The notes: a model not told the origin generated them from the sequence alone. A stretch of DNA of 64,000 nucleotides from JANJUO01 sp942492935 (GCA_942492935.1 OW818654.1:1426001-1490000); one strand, 5' to 3'; counted from the stretch's first letter, positions 43,949 through 54,137 are shown. A program made the numbers and translations.

Positions 43949-45289
43949 ATGAAATATATTTTAATAATAACAGTATTTATTTTTTTTATAATTAGTAACT
44001 CGCTAATATCTCAAGATATGAGCCGAGATACTCTTGCAGTTGTAAAAATAAAAAATATTGTTTTGAGAAGCAAAGATTCACTTGAATTTGAATTGTATAT
44101 CCAAAGAAACTCAGAACGCTGGTTGAAATTCGCAAATGGAACATTTCAACTTGGTTTTGCTAATGGTATGGCTTTTGATACTGCAAATATGTCAGTATCA
44201 CTTGAACCTTATCAATATGATTTAAATAAAGAATCTGTAACAGGTGGTGATATGTTACCTACTGATGGATATTTCATTGAACCAAAAATTTTCAAAGATA
44301 GAATTAGTATAACTTATTTAGGTCCTCCAGATTTCGATGATTGTATTAAAGTAGATTCTGACCCACCAATCTTATTGGGAAAATTTGTATTAGCTACAAA
44401 AAGTGGAAATATTCCAGATAAATTATCTTGGCTTGAGCCACAAAACTTTTATCAGGATTGTGCATATAAATTGAAAGGGGATTCAACAAAATTTGGATAT
44501 GTAACTTGGTTTACGAAAGATGATAATGTACCTATGGAAGATGGTATCAACGTAACTTTTATATTATCAGATGATAACAAGTCAGGTTATAATTTTGTTC
44601 ATAATAAATTTACTGCGGAGTATCGTGGTCTATTGAATGTTGGTCTAAATTTTCAATCTTTAAGTGAATATAGAGTTGACGGCTTTACTATTATGCGTGG
44701 CTATGGCATAGAGGGGCAAGAAGTAGTATTTAGTGATTCCATTTTTACTTATAAAACTGGCAGTAATTATTATAATGAAGAAATGCTCAGTAAGGGATTT
44801 TCTAAAACAGGTCATAGTTATGGCGAACTAACTGATAAAGTACCATACAGAGGTGGCAAGTATTTCTATGCACTTCATGGTCATTTTACTGACTCTCAAG
44901 GTATTTTCAAAGATTCACTTTTAGAAATCACTTCTTGCGATGTAATGAATGCAGTAATCATAAGTGCAGTTCCTGCTCCAGCAATTTTTTCTGAACGAAC
45001 AAAAATTATGTATGAGTTAGATGATGATGTATATTTAACAGTCAAAGCATTTGACTTTAACGGCAAATTTATTAAATATCTTCCAAAGTCAGAAAATATT
45101 GATGACGCTCCTTTAAATCATACTGAAATGAAAAAAGGTAATTATACAACAACATTTAATGCACCTGAGCTTGCCTCGCAAGGGATTTATAAAATAATGT
45201 TTACAGCAGTTCCAATCGATGACCCTACTGTCGAAATATCCAACGCTTATGTTGACGTGAGATTGGTCAAAGGGTATAAACCAGAATGA
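43949..45289 (+). CDS. Secreted protein with cohesin-like domain
   Basis: 446 residues. After a signal peptide (IITVFIFFIISNSLISQ), residues about 25-180 read VVKIKNIVLRSKDSLEFELYI..WLKFANGTFQLGF.., a beta-sandwich pattern similar to cohesin-type domains in FCB secreted proteins. The rest includes fibronectin-like strands and ends FTAVPIDDPTVEISNAYVDVRLVK without a T9SS motif. It lies 21 nt behind the dockerin-like 41831 gene and 19 nt ahead of the WD40 gene, so a non-covalent partnership is possible. I do not recognise a catalytic motif. Confidence 0.65.
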   Translation: MKYILIITVFIFFIISNSLISQDMSRDTLAVVKIKNIVLRSKDSLEFELYIQRNSERWLKFANGTFQLGFANGMAFDTANMSVSLEPYQYDLNKESVTGGDMLPTDGYFIEPKIFKDRISITYLGPPDFDDCIKVDSDPPILLGKFVLATKSGNIPDKLSWLEPQNFYQDCAYKLKGDSTKFGYVTWFTKDDNVPMEDGINVTFILSDDNKSGYNFVHNKFTAEYRGLLNVGLNFQSLSEYRVDGFTIMRGYGIEGQEVVFSDSIFTYKTGSNYYNEEMLSKGFSKTGHSYGELTDKVPYRGGKYFYALHGHFTDSQGIFKDSLLEITSCDVMNAVIISAVPAPAIFSERTKIMYELDDDVYLTVKAFDFNGKFIKYLPKSENIDDAPLNHTEMKKGNYTTTFNAPELASQGIYKIMFTAVPIDDPTVEISNAYVDVRLVKGYKPE

Positions 45290-45308
45290 TATTGAATAAT
45301 TATTTGTA

Positions 45309-47222
45309 ATGTTAAAAAAAAAATACATATTGATATTATTTTTCTTGATATATTTATTCAATTTGAATATTTATAGCCAAATTACACTATTAAGTCCAAC
45401 CGACAATACAACAATAATTTCAGGAAAAGAATTATTAATTCAATGGGAAAATCTTAGCGGTAATCCTGTTGATTTGTATTATTTTGATAATACATCAGAC
45501 AAATGGGTACTTATTGCATCGAATATTGAAGAAAAATTTTACAAATGGCTCCCACCGAATAATCTAATTGGAAATATTAAACTTAAGCTTAAAACTGATT
45601 CTTATACCAAACCTGAATTGCTTTGGGTTGTCGAAAATGCTCATAATGGGGAAGTGAGGGAAGCAGTTTTTTCTGATAATGGGAAATTTCTTGCTACAGT
45701 CGGCTCTGATAATAGAGTTGTTGTATGGAATATAGAAACTCGTCAAATAGAAGATGAAATTTTCATGAAAGATGTAAAAAGTATTCGTTCGGTGAAATTT
45801 TTTGATACTGAAGATGCATTGTTTTTTTGTGCAGATAATAAAATTTATGTTTGGGATAGACAAAATAAAATAATTGAATTAATGTTTACAGATCCACTGC
45901 CAAATTCTTTCTTTTACTATATTGACATTGACAAAAAAAATAATTTAATTGCCGCCGCAAATAATGATTTTCATTTGATAATATGTGATATTGCAACATA
46001 CAATGCATACTTTGATATTCCAATGATTTTCGATAGGGTTTATGCTTGCAAATTTAGCGAAAATAGTAATTATTTAGCATATTCTCGTGATAATGGATAT
46101 ATAAATCTTATTGATATGCAAAAAAAACAGAATATTGGAGAATTTAGAAAGCACGGTACAGGAAACACTAATGGTACTATTTGGAGTATTGATTTTATCT
46201 CTGAAAATAAGTTTGCATCTTGTGGAGTTGATAGCAAAATAAAGTTATGGGAGATAGGTAATCCTAATGAAATACATAATTTTAATGGGCATAGTGGGCA
46301 TATACGTTCTGTAAAATATTCGAAAAATTTAAATACGATTTTAAGTGGTTCATTAGATAGTACTATTCGACAATGGGATTTAACTTCTTTAAAGCCAATT
46401 AATTCTGTTACTTTGAATCATAATGGTCAAGTTCTGAGTGTTGGTTACTCCCCGACTGGTGATACTTTATTATCATCTGGAAGAGATAAATCATTTAAAT
46501 TATGGAAGAATTTTATCTCGACAACAGATTCTTTAATTTTTAGTGTTAATATTAAAATAAATGCAAAAATATTTATTCCCAATAATATTACGGCTTTAGT
46601 TGGTGATTTAGTGGATATACCATTAGTATTAGAATTGAATAATAGTTCTTTGTCAAATCAAAAATTTAAAGCTGAAGTAGAATTAGAAGTACCTACATTA
46701 CTTATTAATCCAATTACACACAAAAATACAACAATACCATATGATACATTGAAATTTCAATTTGAATCTGAATATATTGATGGCATTTGCTATGAAATTC
46801 CTTCATTAGCATTGCAGAGTTATTATTATTTTGATAGTTTGAGAATTATCAATTTTAATATAATTGAAAATAACTTGATTGAAATAGAAAAGGAAAATGG
46901 GTCGATTTATATCACTACAGAATGTTATGATAATTATCAAAGGCACGTTGTTGTAGGTGGGGAAGACAAAGTCTTAAAGTTAAGTCCTAATCCTGCTTCA
47001 GATAAAATATTAATTACAATAAATGCAATCGAATCTGCTAATTATATTTTAACATTAAATAATATAAATGGCGAAGAATTATTAGTAATATACGATAAAT
47101 TTATAAAAGATGGCTTAGAAACAATAACTTTTGATATGAGTAAATACCAAAGTGGAACATACTATTTGAATGTAAGATGGAAAAATAAATTTGAATCTGA
47201 AAAAATACTTTTGATACATTAA
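45309..47222 (+). CDS. WD40-repeat protein with T9SS sorting domain
   Basis: 637 residues. A signal peptide and a short Ig-like domain (ITLLSPTDNTTIISGKELLIQWEN) come first. Residues about 105-395 form WD40 blades (GEVREAVFSDNGKFLATVG, VVVWNIETRQ, HIRSVKYSKNLNTILSGS, TIRQWDL, LLSSGRDKSFKLWKNF). A beta-rich spacer precedes the C-terminal type A sorting domain (LSPNPASDKILITI.. SGTYYLNVRWKNKFESEKILLIH). A WD40 propeller carried through T9SS is a likely protein-binding platform on the cell surface. It sits between the cohesin-like and OmpA-family genes on one transcript. Confidence 0.85.
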   Translation: MLKKKYILILFFLIYLFNLNIYSQITLLSPTDNTTIISGKELLIQWENLSGNPVDLYYFDNTSDKWVLIASNIEEKFYKWLPPNNLIGNIKLKLKTDSYTKPELLWVVENAHNGEVREAVFSDNGKFLATVGSDNRVVVWNIETRQIEDEIFMKDVKSIRSVKFFDTEDALFFCADNKIYVWDRQNKIIELMFTDPLPNSFFYYIDIDKKNNLIAAANNDFHLIICDIATYNAYFDIPMIFDRVYACKFSENSNYLAYSRDNGYINLIDMQKKQNIGEFRKHGTGNTNGTIWSIDFISENKFASCGVDSKIKLWEIGNPNEIHNFNGHSGHIRSVKYSKNLNTILSGSLDSTIRQWDLTSLKPINSVTLNHNGQVLSVGYSPTGDTLLSSGRDKSFKLWKNFISTTDSLIFSVNIKINAKIFIPNNITALVGDLVDIPLVLELNNSSLSNQKFKAEVELEVPTLLINPITHKNTTIPYDTLKFQFESEYIDGICYEIPSLALQSYYYFDSLRIINFNIIENNLIEIEKENGSIYITTECYDNYQRHVVVGGEDKVLKLSPNPASDKILITINAIESANYILTLNNINGEELLVIYDKFIKDGLETITFDMSKYQSGTYYLNVRWKNKFESEKILLIH

Positions 47223-47279
47223 AAAATTATGATTAAATTTAATATTGATTTTTGGGATATTATTAAAATAAAGTTTGAA

Positions 47280-48698
47280 ATGAAATCTTTGATACTGAAA
47301 TTATGTTTAATATTTATTGCAAGTGTTGGATTATTTGCTCAAGCACCTGATGATAAATTTATAAATATAGAACTGATGGACAACAAGGATACATTGATTG
47401 TCCATAGAAGTTATGGTGATTGGTGGTATGGTTTGCGTTTTGGAGCCAATGGTTCAGTAGATTTTGGTGATTTGAATTTATGGAGATTTCCCACACAAAT
47501 GGAAAATCCTTTCAACAGACTACTTAGTCATTCCGGTGATGGTGGTAATGGCTTGGGTTATTACATTGGATTAACAGGTGAATGGGTAAGACCGAATAAG
47601 ACATTTGGTTATGCTTTAAGTGTTAATCTTTTAGATGTTAGAAATGTTACATCAAATACTGGAATTATTGACACAACATTTCAAACAAGATACGAATTTG
47701 AGTCTAAGATTAAATATTTGAGTATTTCTCCTGCGGTTAAATATTATCTTGGGATAGGTGGTTTGCATTTGCTTTGGGGTTTGGATTTTGATATACATTT
47801 AGATGATGAATCAAGGCAATGGAAACGATTTATTAACTCTGGTGCAATTGAAGAAAAAACTATAGTTAAATTAAATGAATTTAATTTCAGAGCAGGAGTT
47901 AATCTTGGTGCTGGCTGGGATATTTTTATGGCTGATATTAGAGGGAAAACCACAGTTCGATTTACTCCATTTGCTTCTGTACATCTTGGAACATCAATGA
48001 TTTCTGATAATAATTCTTCATTTAACTCAATTTATGCACGTATAGGATTGGCTGTAAAGTTTGGTCCAAATGAATTAGAATATGATACTCTTACATTCGA
48101 TCCAAATCATGTGCCTCAATATGGTGATATTGTATCAGCAAGAATTAATTATCCATTTGGTTTTAGTGGTTTTGAACCTAATCAGGTTGAATTGTTAGGT
48201 GATTTGGCGATGGTTTATAATCCTAATATTTTTTCTGAAGCCACAGGTAAGGAACCTGAATTTAAACAAGCAGAAAAACCTAAGGATATTGCAACCACAA
48301 CAACTCCAACAACACAGACAACTCCAAATCAAACTCCTCCAAAGAAGATAACGATTAAACCTAATGAATTGAAACGATTTTCTTTTCCAAGAACTGATGT
48401 TACTAATTTAACAACCGAAATGAAAGAATACTTAGATGCAGTTGCAGAGTTTGTAAGAACAAATCCAGGACATGGTGTTAGAATAGTTGGACATTCAGAT
48501 AACCAAGGAACGCCACAGCAACAGTTACAGCGTGGTCAAGCCAGAACTCGTGCAGGTGTTAGATATTTGAGAGATAAAAATGTTAAGAGTATTTTAGATG
48601 TTGAAGATTCCTCTTCACTTTTTCCAATTAAAGAAAATACAACAGAGCAAGGTAGAAAAGCTAACAGAAGACTTGAAATTACGGTTTATAAAAGATAA
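47280..48698 (+). CDS. OmpA-family outer-membrane protein
   Basis: The frame opens at 47229, but Met at 47280 (MKSLILKLCLIFIASVGLFAQ) starts the signal peptide, giving 472 residues. Residues about 30-270 form a beta-barrel-like region (SYGDWWYGLRFGANGSVDFG..), followed by a Thr/Pro/Gln-rich linker. The C-terminal OmpA domain has VRIVGHSDNQGTPQQQLQRG and ARTRAGVRYLRDKN, which binds peptidoglycan. It probably anchors the surface assembly encoded by the preceding genes to the cell wall. The response regulator gene follows after 36 nt. Confidence 0.87.
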   Translation: MKSLILKLCLIFIASVGLFAQAPDDKFINIELMDNKDTLIVHRSYGDWWYGLRFGANGSVDFGDLNLWRFPTQMENPFNRLLSHSGDGGNGLGYYIGLTGEWVRPNKTFGYALSVNLLDVRNVTSNTGIIDTTFQTRYEFESKIKYLSISPAVKYYLGIGGLHLLWGLDFDIHLDDESRQWKRFINSGAIEEKTIVKLNEFNFRAGVNLGAGWDIFMADIRGKTTVRFTPFASVHLGTSMISDNNSSFNSIYARIGLAVKFGPNELEYDTLTFDPNHVPQYGDIVSARINYPFGFSGFEPNQVELLGDLAMVYNPNIFSEATGKEPEFKQAEKPKDIATTTTPTTQTTPNQTPPKKITIKPNELKRFSFPRTDVTNLTTEMKEYLDAVAEFVRTNPGHGVRIVGHSDNQGTPQQQLQRGQARTRAGVRYLRDKNVKSILDVEDSSSLFPIKENTTEQGRKANRRLEITVYKR

Positions 48699-48734
48699 AT
48701 AATTTTGTTTGAATAAAAAAATATAGAGGGTAAA

Positions 48735-49097
48735 ATGGCTAAAATTTGTGTTATTGAAGATAACATACCTATTCGAAAGCTGTTCACGACTTTGTTGAAA
48801 AAGTCAGGTTATGAAGTTAGTGATTTTGGTGATGGTTCTTCAGCGGTGGAACATTTAAAAAGCAATAAACCAGATGTAATACTGATGGATATTTTGTTAC
48901 CAGATATTAATGGAACAGAATTATTAACTACTGTTAGAGGTTTGCCTGGGTTAAGTAATATTAAGGTAATCGCTATTACAGGATTCGCAACAAACAACGA
49001 TAGGGATAAATATTTGGAACTTGGATTTACAGGATATCTACCAAAGCCAATTAACACTTCTACATTTGTTTCAGATATTCAATCAATTATATCATAA
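48735..49097 (+). CDS. Single-domain response regulator (CheY-like)
   Basis: 120 residues, a lone receiver domain: acidic pair E8-D9 (VIEDN), phosphoacceptor Asp52 (LMDILLPD), Thr82 (AITGF) and Lys104 (LPKPI). There is no DNA-binding or enzymatic output, so it must act through protein contacts or in a phosphorelay. AGAGGG precedes the ATG. The hybrid-less histidine kinase follows after 9 nt and is its likely partner. Confidence 0.92.
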   Translation: MAKICVIEDNIPIRKLFTTLLKKSGYEVSDFGDGSSAVEHLKSNKPDVILMDILLPDINGTELLTTVRGLPGLSNIKVIAITGFATNNDRDKYLELGFTGYLPKPINTSTFVSDIQSIIS

Positions 49098-49106
49098 GGA
49101 AAAACA

Positions 49107-51326
49107 ATGTCTGAAAATTTAAACAAAAGCGTAGATTCGTATGAATCAATTTTAAAAGAAACATCTAAAAAATCAAGTAAGTTAGCTTTTGGTAAAACTT
49201 ATCCCGCCTATATTATTTTAATATTATTTATTGGATTAAGTTTTGTTATTTGGAATTTTATGAAAAGTAGCGTTGAAAATGCTAATATGATGGAATTCAA
49301 TAAAGCTAAAACATCTGTTCTAACAAGATTAAATTCAACTGCTCAAAAGAAAATTGATATATTAAAATCGATGTCAGGTTTGTATGATGAAATGGTTGAA
49401 GTTGTTAGATATTATTTTGAATTATATGGAACCGTTCCAACAAAAACTTATCCTTCTATTTATAGTTTATCTTATATTACACCCCTTAAAAATGAAAATA
49501 TTGATGCATATACTTTTGATGCTTTAAGACAAGGATATATGTATTACAATATACATCCAGTATCAAATAGGGAATTACGTTATCCAGTTTTGTTTAATGT
49601 ACCTTTTCCAAAAAATGAATCAAGATTGGGCTATGACTTGTCAAGTGAACCAATTTTGTTATCCTACATTGAAAAAGCACGTGATAATAATGAAATAACA
49701 ACAACTCCTGTTTTAAATATAAGAAAACCAGACACTCTGGGTTTTTATATGTTTACTCCTATTTATATGAGAGATTCAGCAAAATCAAATACTTATGAAA
49801 GACAAAAAAACTTTCAGGCAGTAGTTGCTTTAGAAATTGATATTAAAAAATTCTTTGAGTTTGCTTTAGGAATAAATTCTAACCAAAAAGTAACAATTCC
49901 AAGTGATACAACAATTGTATTTGAAATTACGGAAATGAATGATGAAAGAAATGAAAATGTAATCTATAAATCATTAAATCATTCATTATTGCAAACAGGT
50001 TACACACCTCAGATTGAACAAATTGAATCTTTTAGTATTGCTGATAGGGAATACAAAGTAAAGTTTTATACAGTTCCTAATTTTGGTGGCAAATTCCAAT
50101 CATATTTCCCATTAATATCATTGGTTGGTTCATTATTTTTAAGTTTTGCGTTTTTTGGTTTTGTATTATCGGTAATCACAAGTCGTGCAAGAGCCGTTGA
50201 TTTAGCTGAAAGAATGACTCGTTCACAAAGAAGGATTGTTGAGTCTTCAAAAGATATTATTGCAGTTCTTGATTTTAATGGTATTTGGAAATCAATGAAC
50301 CCTGCATCTAAATTCATTTTTGGTATTGATGCAGGAGATTTTATAAATAATAATATTAGTTCTTTAATCTACGAAGAAAGTGAAAAGAATTTTCTATCAC
50401 GTTTTATTGAAAATGTAAAAGATGAGGCAACAGAAAGAATAGATATAAAAATGAAAGCCAAAACAGGCGAATTAAAATGGATGAATTGGAGTTTTACATT
50501 CTCGAAAAAAGATGGTTTGATTTATGCAATTGGACGTGATGTTACCCTTGAAAAAATTGCCGAAGAAGAAGCGGTACTTAAATCGAAACAGATACAACTT
50601 GCCGAATTGTTTGCTCGAGAAGCAAGCGAATCTAAGACATTCTTTATGACTAAGCTTTCGCACCAATTGAGAAACTCTTTGACAGGTATTGTTGGTTACT
50701 TACAATTACTATCAATGAAGTTGTATGAAAATGAGGAAGAGCATGATTCATTTATTCTTTTAGCCGAACAATCATCAGAGGAAATTTTCACATTTGTATC
50801 TGACATAGTAGATGCTACTATTGAGACAGACAAAGATGCTTCTGCACATTTAGAATTAGTCCGAATGGAAAAAGTGATGAAGAAAGCCGAAGAGAATTTC
50901 AAATCGAACAATAAATCTAAAAAGAAAGTTGTATTTTCACCTATGGACGATACTTCAAAAGCAAGAATGTTGGCAGATTTTAATTTGCTTTCTAACTCAT
51001 TTGGTTATCTGATGGATGTGTTATCAACAGATATGGATAGTTGTATTATTGAATTAAATGCATCTGAGAATCCTTACGAAGGAGCTACTGAAATTCAAAT
51101 TCTTTCGGCTCCAAACAAGGCAGTTGAAGAAATGATTGAAATATACAAGTACAACCAAAATTCTTTAATTGAATCCTTGAAAGTGGATAAAAAGGATATA
51201 ATTCTTGGATTTGCAAAAGTAGCATCTAATATTAGAAGAATGAGTGGAAATATGTCATTAGAATCAATGGGTAAAGATGGAAATTTGGTAAATATTACTT
51301 TACCATTAAATAAGAAAATCAATTAG
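49107..51326 (+). CDS. Membrane histidine kinase with PAS domain and degenerate ATPase domain
   Basis: 739 residues. Membrane helices at about 29-50 and 336-358 enclose a 285-residue extracytoplasmic sensor. A PAS domain (about 378-495) and a HisKA dimerisation domain follow, with phospho-His519 in LSHQLRNSLTGIVGYLQLL. The C-terminal region aligns in order with a HATPase (FNLLSNSFGYLMDVLS, LGFAKVASNIRRMSGNMSLES, LVNITLPL) but lacks the Asn of the N box, the DxGxG box and the GxGxGL box. It may be unable to autophosphorylate and could act as a phosphatase, scaffold or partner-dependent kinase. It is coupled to the single-domain regulator upstream. Confidence 0.85.
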   Translation: MSENLNKSVDSYESILKETSKKSSKLAFGKTYPAYIILILFIGLSFVIWNFMKSSVENANMMEFNKAKTSVLTRLNSTAQKKIDILKSMSGLYDEMVEVVRYYFELYGTVPTKTYPSIYSLSYITPLKNENIDAYTFDALRQGYMYYNIHPVSNRELRYPVLFNVPFPKNESRLGYDLSSEPILLSYIEKARDNNEITTTPVLNIRKPDTLGFYMFTPIYMRDSAKSNTYERQKNFQAVVALEIDIKKFFEFALGINSNQKVTIPSDTTIVFEITEMNDERNENVIYKSLNHSLLQTGYTPQIEQIESFSIADREYKVKFYTVPNFGGKFQSYFPLISLVGSLFLSFAFFGFVLSVITSRARAVDLAERMTRSQRRIVESSKDIIAVLDFNGIWKSMNPASKFIFGIDAGDFINNNISSLIYEESEKNFLSRFIENVKDEATERIDIKMKAKTGELKWMNWSFTFSKKDGLIYAIGRDVTLEKIAEEEAVLKSKQIQLAELFAREASESKTFFMTKLSHQLRNSLTGIVGYLQLLSMKLYENEEEHDSFILLAEQSSEEIFTFVSDIVDATIETDKDASAHLELVRMEKVMKKAEENFKSNNKSKKKVVFSPMDDTSKARMLADFNLLSNSFGYLMDVLSTDMDSCIIELNASENPYEGATEIQILSAPNKAVEEMIEIYKYNQNSLIESLKVDKKDIILGFAKVASNIRRMSGNMSLESMGKDGNLVNITLPLNKKIN

Positions 51327-51388
51327 TACTTTTTGAATTTGTTAAGCTATGTTCAAAAAGCATTATTAAGTATTTTGCATTTGTAATT

Positions 51389-51419
51389 GAAATGCCACAC
51401 CTCGAAAGTGTGGCATTTC
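51389..51419 (+). terminator. 12-bp hairpin after histidine kinase operon
   Basis: GAAATGCCACAC pairs perfectly with GTGTGGCATTTC around a 7-nt loop, 62 nt downstream of the kinase stop. There is no T-run, so termination is likely but not certain. The remainder of 51327-51669 is plain AT-rich sequence. Confidence 0.55.
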
Positions 51420-51669
51420 AGCATTTAATTGTGTAAAAATATGTTATAAATCGCAATAACGAAATGCAATTTTTATTCAAAAATATTATTACAATATTAA
51501 TAATTCTATACAAGTACATTATGATATAATTATCACAAATCAGCATAAGTATATATAATTTCAATTGTGTGAAGATTACATCAGTATTAATGATTTGTAA
51601 TTTTTTATTTTATTATGATTGAAATTATTTTTAAATTGCATTTTTATTTATGCAAAAAAAAAATTAATT

Positions 51670-53523
51670 ATGAAAAAAGTCAACAGGAAATTGCTATTTT
51701 ATGTTATTGTGATAACATTATTAAATTTTTCTGATACTTTTTGCAACAATACTCAACAAAACAACATATTAACTCAAATTAACAGTGCTTTTAAATTATT
51801 ATCTTCTCATAGTGATTCGGCAAAGAAAATTGTTGATATTGCTAAAGCAAATTCCGAAAAAATAAATTTTCAATTAGGAATTGGTTTAAGTTATAGATTT
51901 TATGGAAAATACTATCAGTATATTGGGGATTTTCCGATTTCATTAGAATATTTTCAAAATGCTCAAAATATAATCAAAGTCAGTGGCAATAAACAACAAT
52001 TAGGTGAATTATACAGAGATATGGGAGAATATTTTCGTGCAGTAACACAATTAAATGAGTCAATACCATATCTAAATAATGCATTGGAAATTTTTAAGCA
52101 ATTAAATGATTCACTTAATCTTGCCAAAACATATAATAGATTAGCTGCTTCTTATATACAAATGAAATCTGATAGTCTTTCACTGGTGAATTCCTATCTA
52201 TCATTAAATTATATTGATATCAATAAAAATAAATCTTTAGCTTCAAATAATTATAATATTCTTGGAAGACTCAATACAAACCCTGATTCTTCTGAATATT
52301 ATTATCTGAAGTCTATAGATTTAGCAAGACAAGATTCATCAAATATTGAGACTGTTACTGTTTTAATTAATTTGTCAAATCTTAAAAATCAAACTGGTGA
52401 ATTTGAAACTGGTTTAAAATATGCTTCAGAAGCATATAGAATTTCATATAATAATGGTATTAGGTCAGCTATTCAATCATCTTCATGGGTTCTATCAGCA
52501 ATTTATGAAAATTTGAAAAGGTACGATGAAGCGTATAAATATTTAAAACTTGCTTATAACTATAGAGATACAGTGGCTAATGATAAAAAAATTCAAGAAA
52601 TTAATAATCTAAATCTAAAACACAAACTCGAATTACAAGAAACAAAATTCAAAGAAAAAACTGGAAATTATGTATTTATTATGGTTTTACTTATTGCATT
52701 AATGATTCTTGGTATTTTGTTTATTCTGAATATTTATCAAAAAAAGCGAGTTTTGAAGCAAAAAAGTGCTGAACTTGCCGAAAAAAACAAGCTAATTACT
52801 ATGCAAAATAATGATTTGCTTCATTTAAATGCAACAAAAGATAAATTCTTTTCTATTATTGCTCATGATTTAAGAAATCCAATTAATTCATTTGGTCTTG
52901 CAACGGAATATTTGTCTAATGAATTAGATTCTATGGATTCAAAAAGTTTACATCAATTGATTGATGATTTGCATAAAAATTCAAATCATTTAAACGAACT
53001 TTTGGAAAATTTGCTAACATGGTCAAAAACTCAAAGAAAATCTATAACTTTTCATCCAATTCATTTTAATATCAATTACTTATTAAGTTCAATAATTGGT
53101 GTTTTTTCAACAGCATTATCAAGAAAAAGTATATCAATAATTAATAATTCTCAAAGTGATTTTCAAGTTTATGGGGATAATAATTTAATTAATACAATTT
53201 TAAGAAATTTAATTGGAAATGCCATAAAATTTTGTAACGAAGGTGATACAATAACGATATCTACTGAATATAAAACAATTGATGGTATCGAATATAGTAG
53301 TATTTCAGTTGAAGACACTGGTATTGGTATGAATAGTGAAATTAAAAATCAATTATTTAGAATTGAATCAAATATAACTTCACATGGAACAATGGGCGAA
53401 AAAGGTACAGGTTTAGGTTTGATATTATGCAAAGAATTTGTTGAAATGCACAATGGCAAAATATGGGTAGAAAGTGAACTTAATAAGGGTAGTAAATTCA
53501 CTTTTATTATACCTACATTATAA
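51670..53523 (+). CDS. TPR-containing membrane histidine kinase
   Basis: The frame opens at 51619, but Met 51670 (MKKVNRKLLFYVIVITLLNF) begins a signal peptide, giving 617 residues. Six or so TPR-like repeats (about 35-320) lie outside the membrane: GDFPISLEYFQNAQNI, LNESIPYLNNALEIFKQL, KRYDEAYKYLKLAYNY. A membrane helix (about 332-354) and coiled coil follow. The kinase core has phospho-His399 in FFSIIAHDLRNPINSF, N box NTILRNLIGNAIKF, G1 VEDTGIGM and G2 GEKGTGLGL, all intact. No response regulator is adjacent. This TPR-HK plan is common in Bacteroidota. Confidence 0.9.
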   Translation: MKKVNRKLLFYVIVITLLNFSDTFCNNTQQNNILTQINSAFKLLSSHSDSAKKIVDIAKANSEKINFQLGIGLSYRFYGKYYQYIGDFPISLEYFQNAQNIIKVSGNKQQLGELYRDMGEYFRAVTQLNESIPYLNNALEIFKQLNDSLNLAKTYNRLAASYIQMKSDSLSLVNSYLSLNYIDINKNKSLASNNYNILGRLNTNPDSSEYYYLKSIDLARQDSSNIETVTVLINLSNLKNQTGEFETGLKYASEAYRISYNNGIRSAIQSSSWVLSAIYENLKRYDEAYKYLKLAYNYRDTVANDKKIQEINNLNLKHKLELQETKFKEKTGNYVFIMVLLIALMILGILFILNIYQKKRVLKQKSAELAEKNKLITMQNNDLLHLNATKDKFFSIIAHDLRNPINSFGLATEYLSNELDSMDSKSLHQLIDDLHKNSNHLNELLENLLTWSKTQRKSITFHPIHFNINYLLSSIIGVFSTALSRKSISIINNSQSDFQVYGDNNLINTILRNLIGNAIKFCNEGDTITISTEYKTIDGIEYSSISVEDTGIGMNSEIKNQLFRIESNITSHGTMGEKGTGLGLILCKEFVEMHNGKIWVESELNKGSKFTFIIPTL

Positions 53524-53647
53524 CAAAATGTTGTGTTAAATTTATTAACAAAAGTAATATTTAATTTAATTGATTTATTCAAATTAACATTCAACACATA
53601 AAGTTTTGTTGGTAATAGCCAAAAAAAATTCAAATTTATTTTGAAAC

Positions 53648-53949
53648 GACTCATATCTTACCATTTTCTAACTTGACAATAAACCTTCCGAAGGTTCATA
53701 ACATTCGGAAGGTTTTTAACAAAGTTAGTTTTTTTGCACGTGATTCTTTCGTTTGGCGACTAAGCAGTAACATTGAAAAACAATAGATGTTTTATAAGAT
53801 AGTAAGTTGTAATATGCAGTATTTTTTATATTTTGTTACTCTTATCTAACTTGTCAATTACCCTTCCGAAGGTTCGTAACCTTCGGAAGGGTTTGAACAA
53901 AGTTAGTTGTTTTTTGCACGTGATTCTTTCATTTGGCGACTGAGTAGTT
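53648..53949 (+). mobile_element. MITE-like element, copy E4 (two tandem ~100-nt repeats)
   Basis: Two direct repeats of about 105 nt (53657-53769 and 53833-53946) each read CTAACTTG..CAAT, a 13-bp hairpin (CCTTCCGAAGGTT/AACCTTCGGAAGG in the second copy), AACAAAGTTAGTT, then TTTGCACGTGATTCTTTC and TTTGGCGACTGAGTAG. The outer left end has CGACTCA. The last 34 nt (53913-53946) recur as an exact inverted copy at 55218-55251, on the other side of the two genes that follow. The small frame 53907-54110 is not a gene. Confidence 0.6.
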
Positions 53950-54137
53950 ATTATTTTAGATTTTCAAGAAAAAAATTTTTAATTAATATTGTCTTTATCA
54001 ACAGACTGTTAGAATGCAATTTGCAATTAGAGCCATCGTTCAAAAAAAGATTTTTAATTTTATTTTTTGCAACACTAAAACCTTATGAAAATTGTTTATA
54101 CGTATTGTAGTATTTTAAAAATTATTTTAGATTGAAA

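Noticed and set aside
53907..54110. 67-codon plus-strand frame upstream of the GPP34 gene
   Set aside because: Its start lies in the E4 repeat and the encoded peptide has no recognisable feature.
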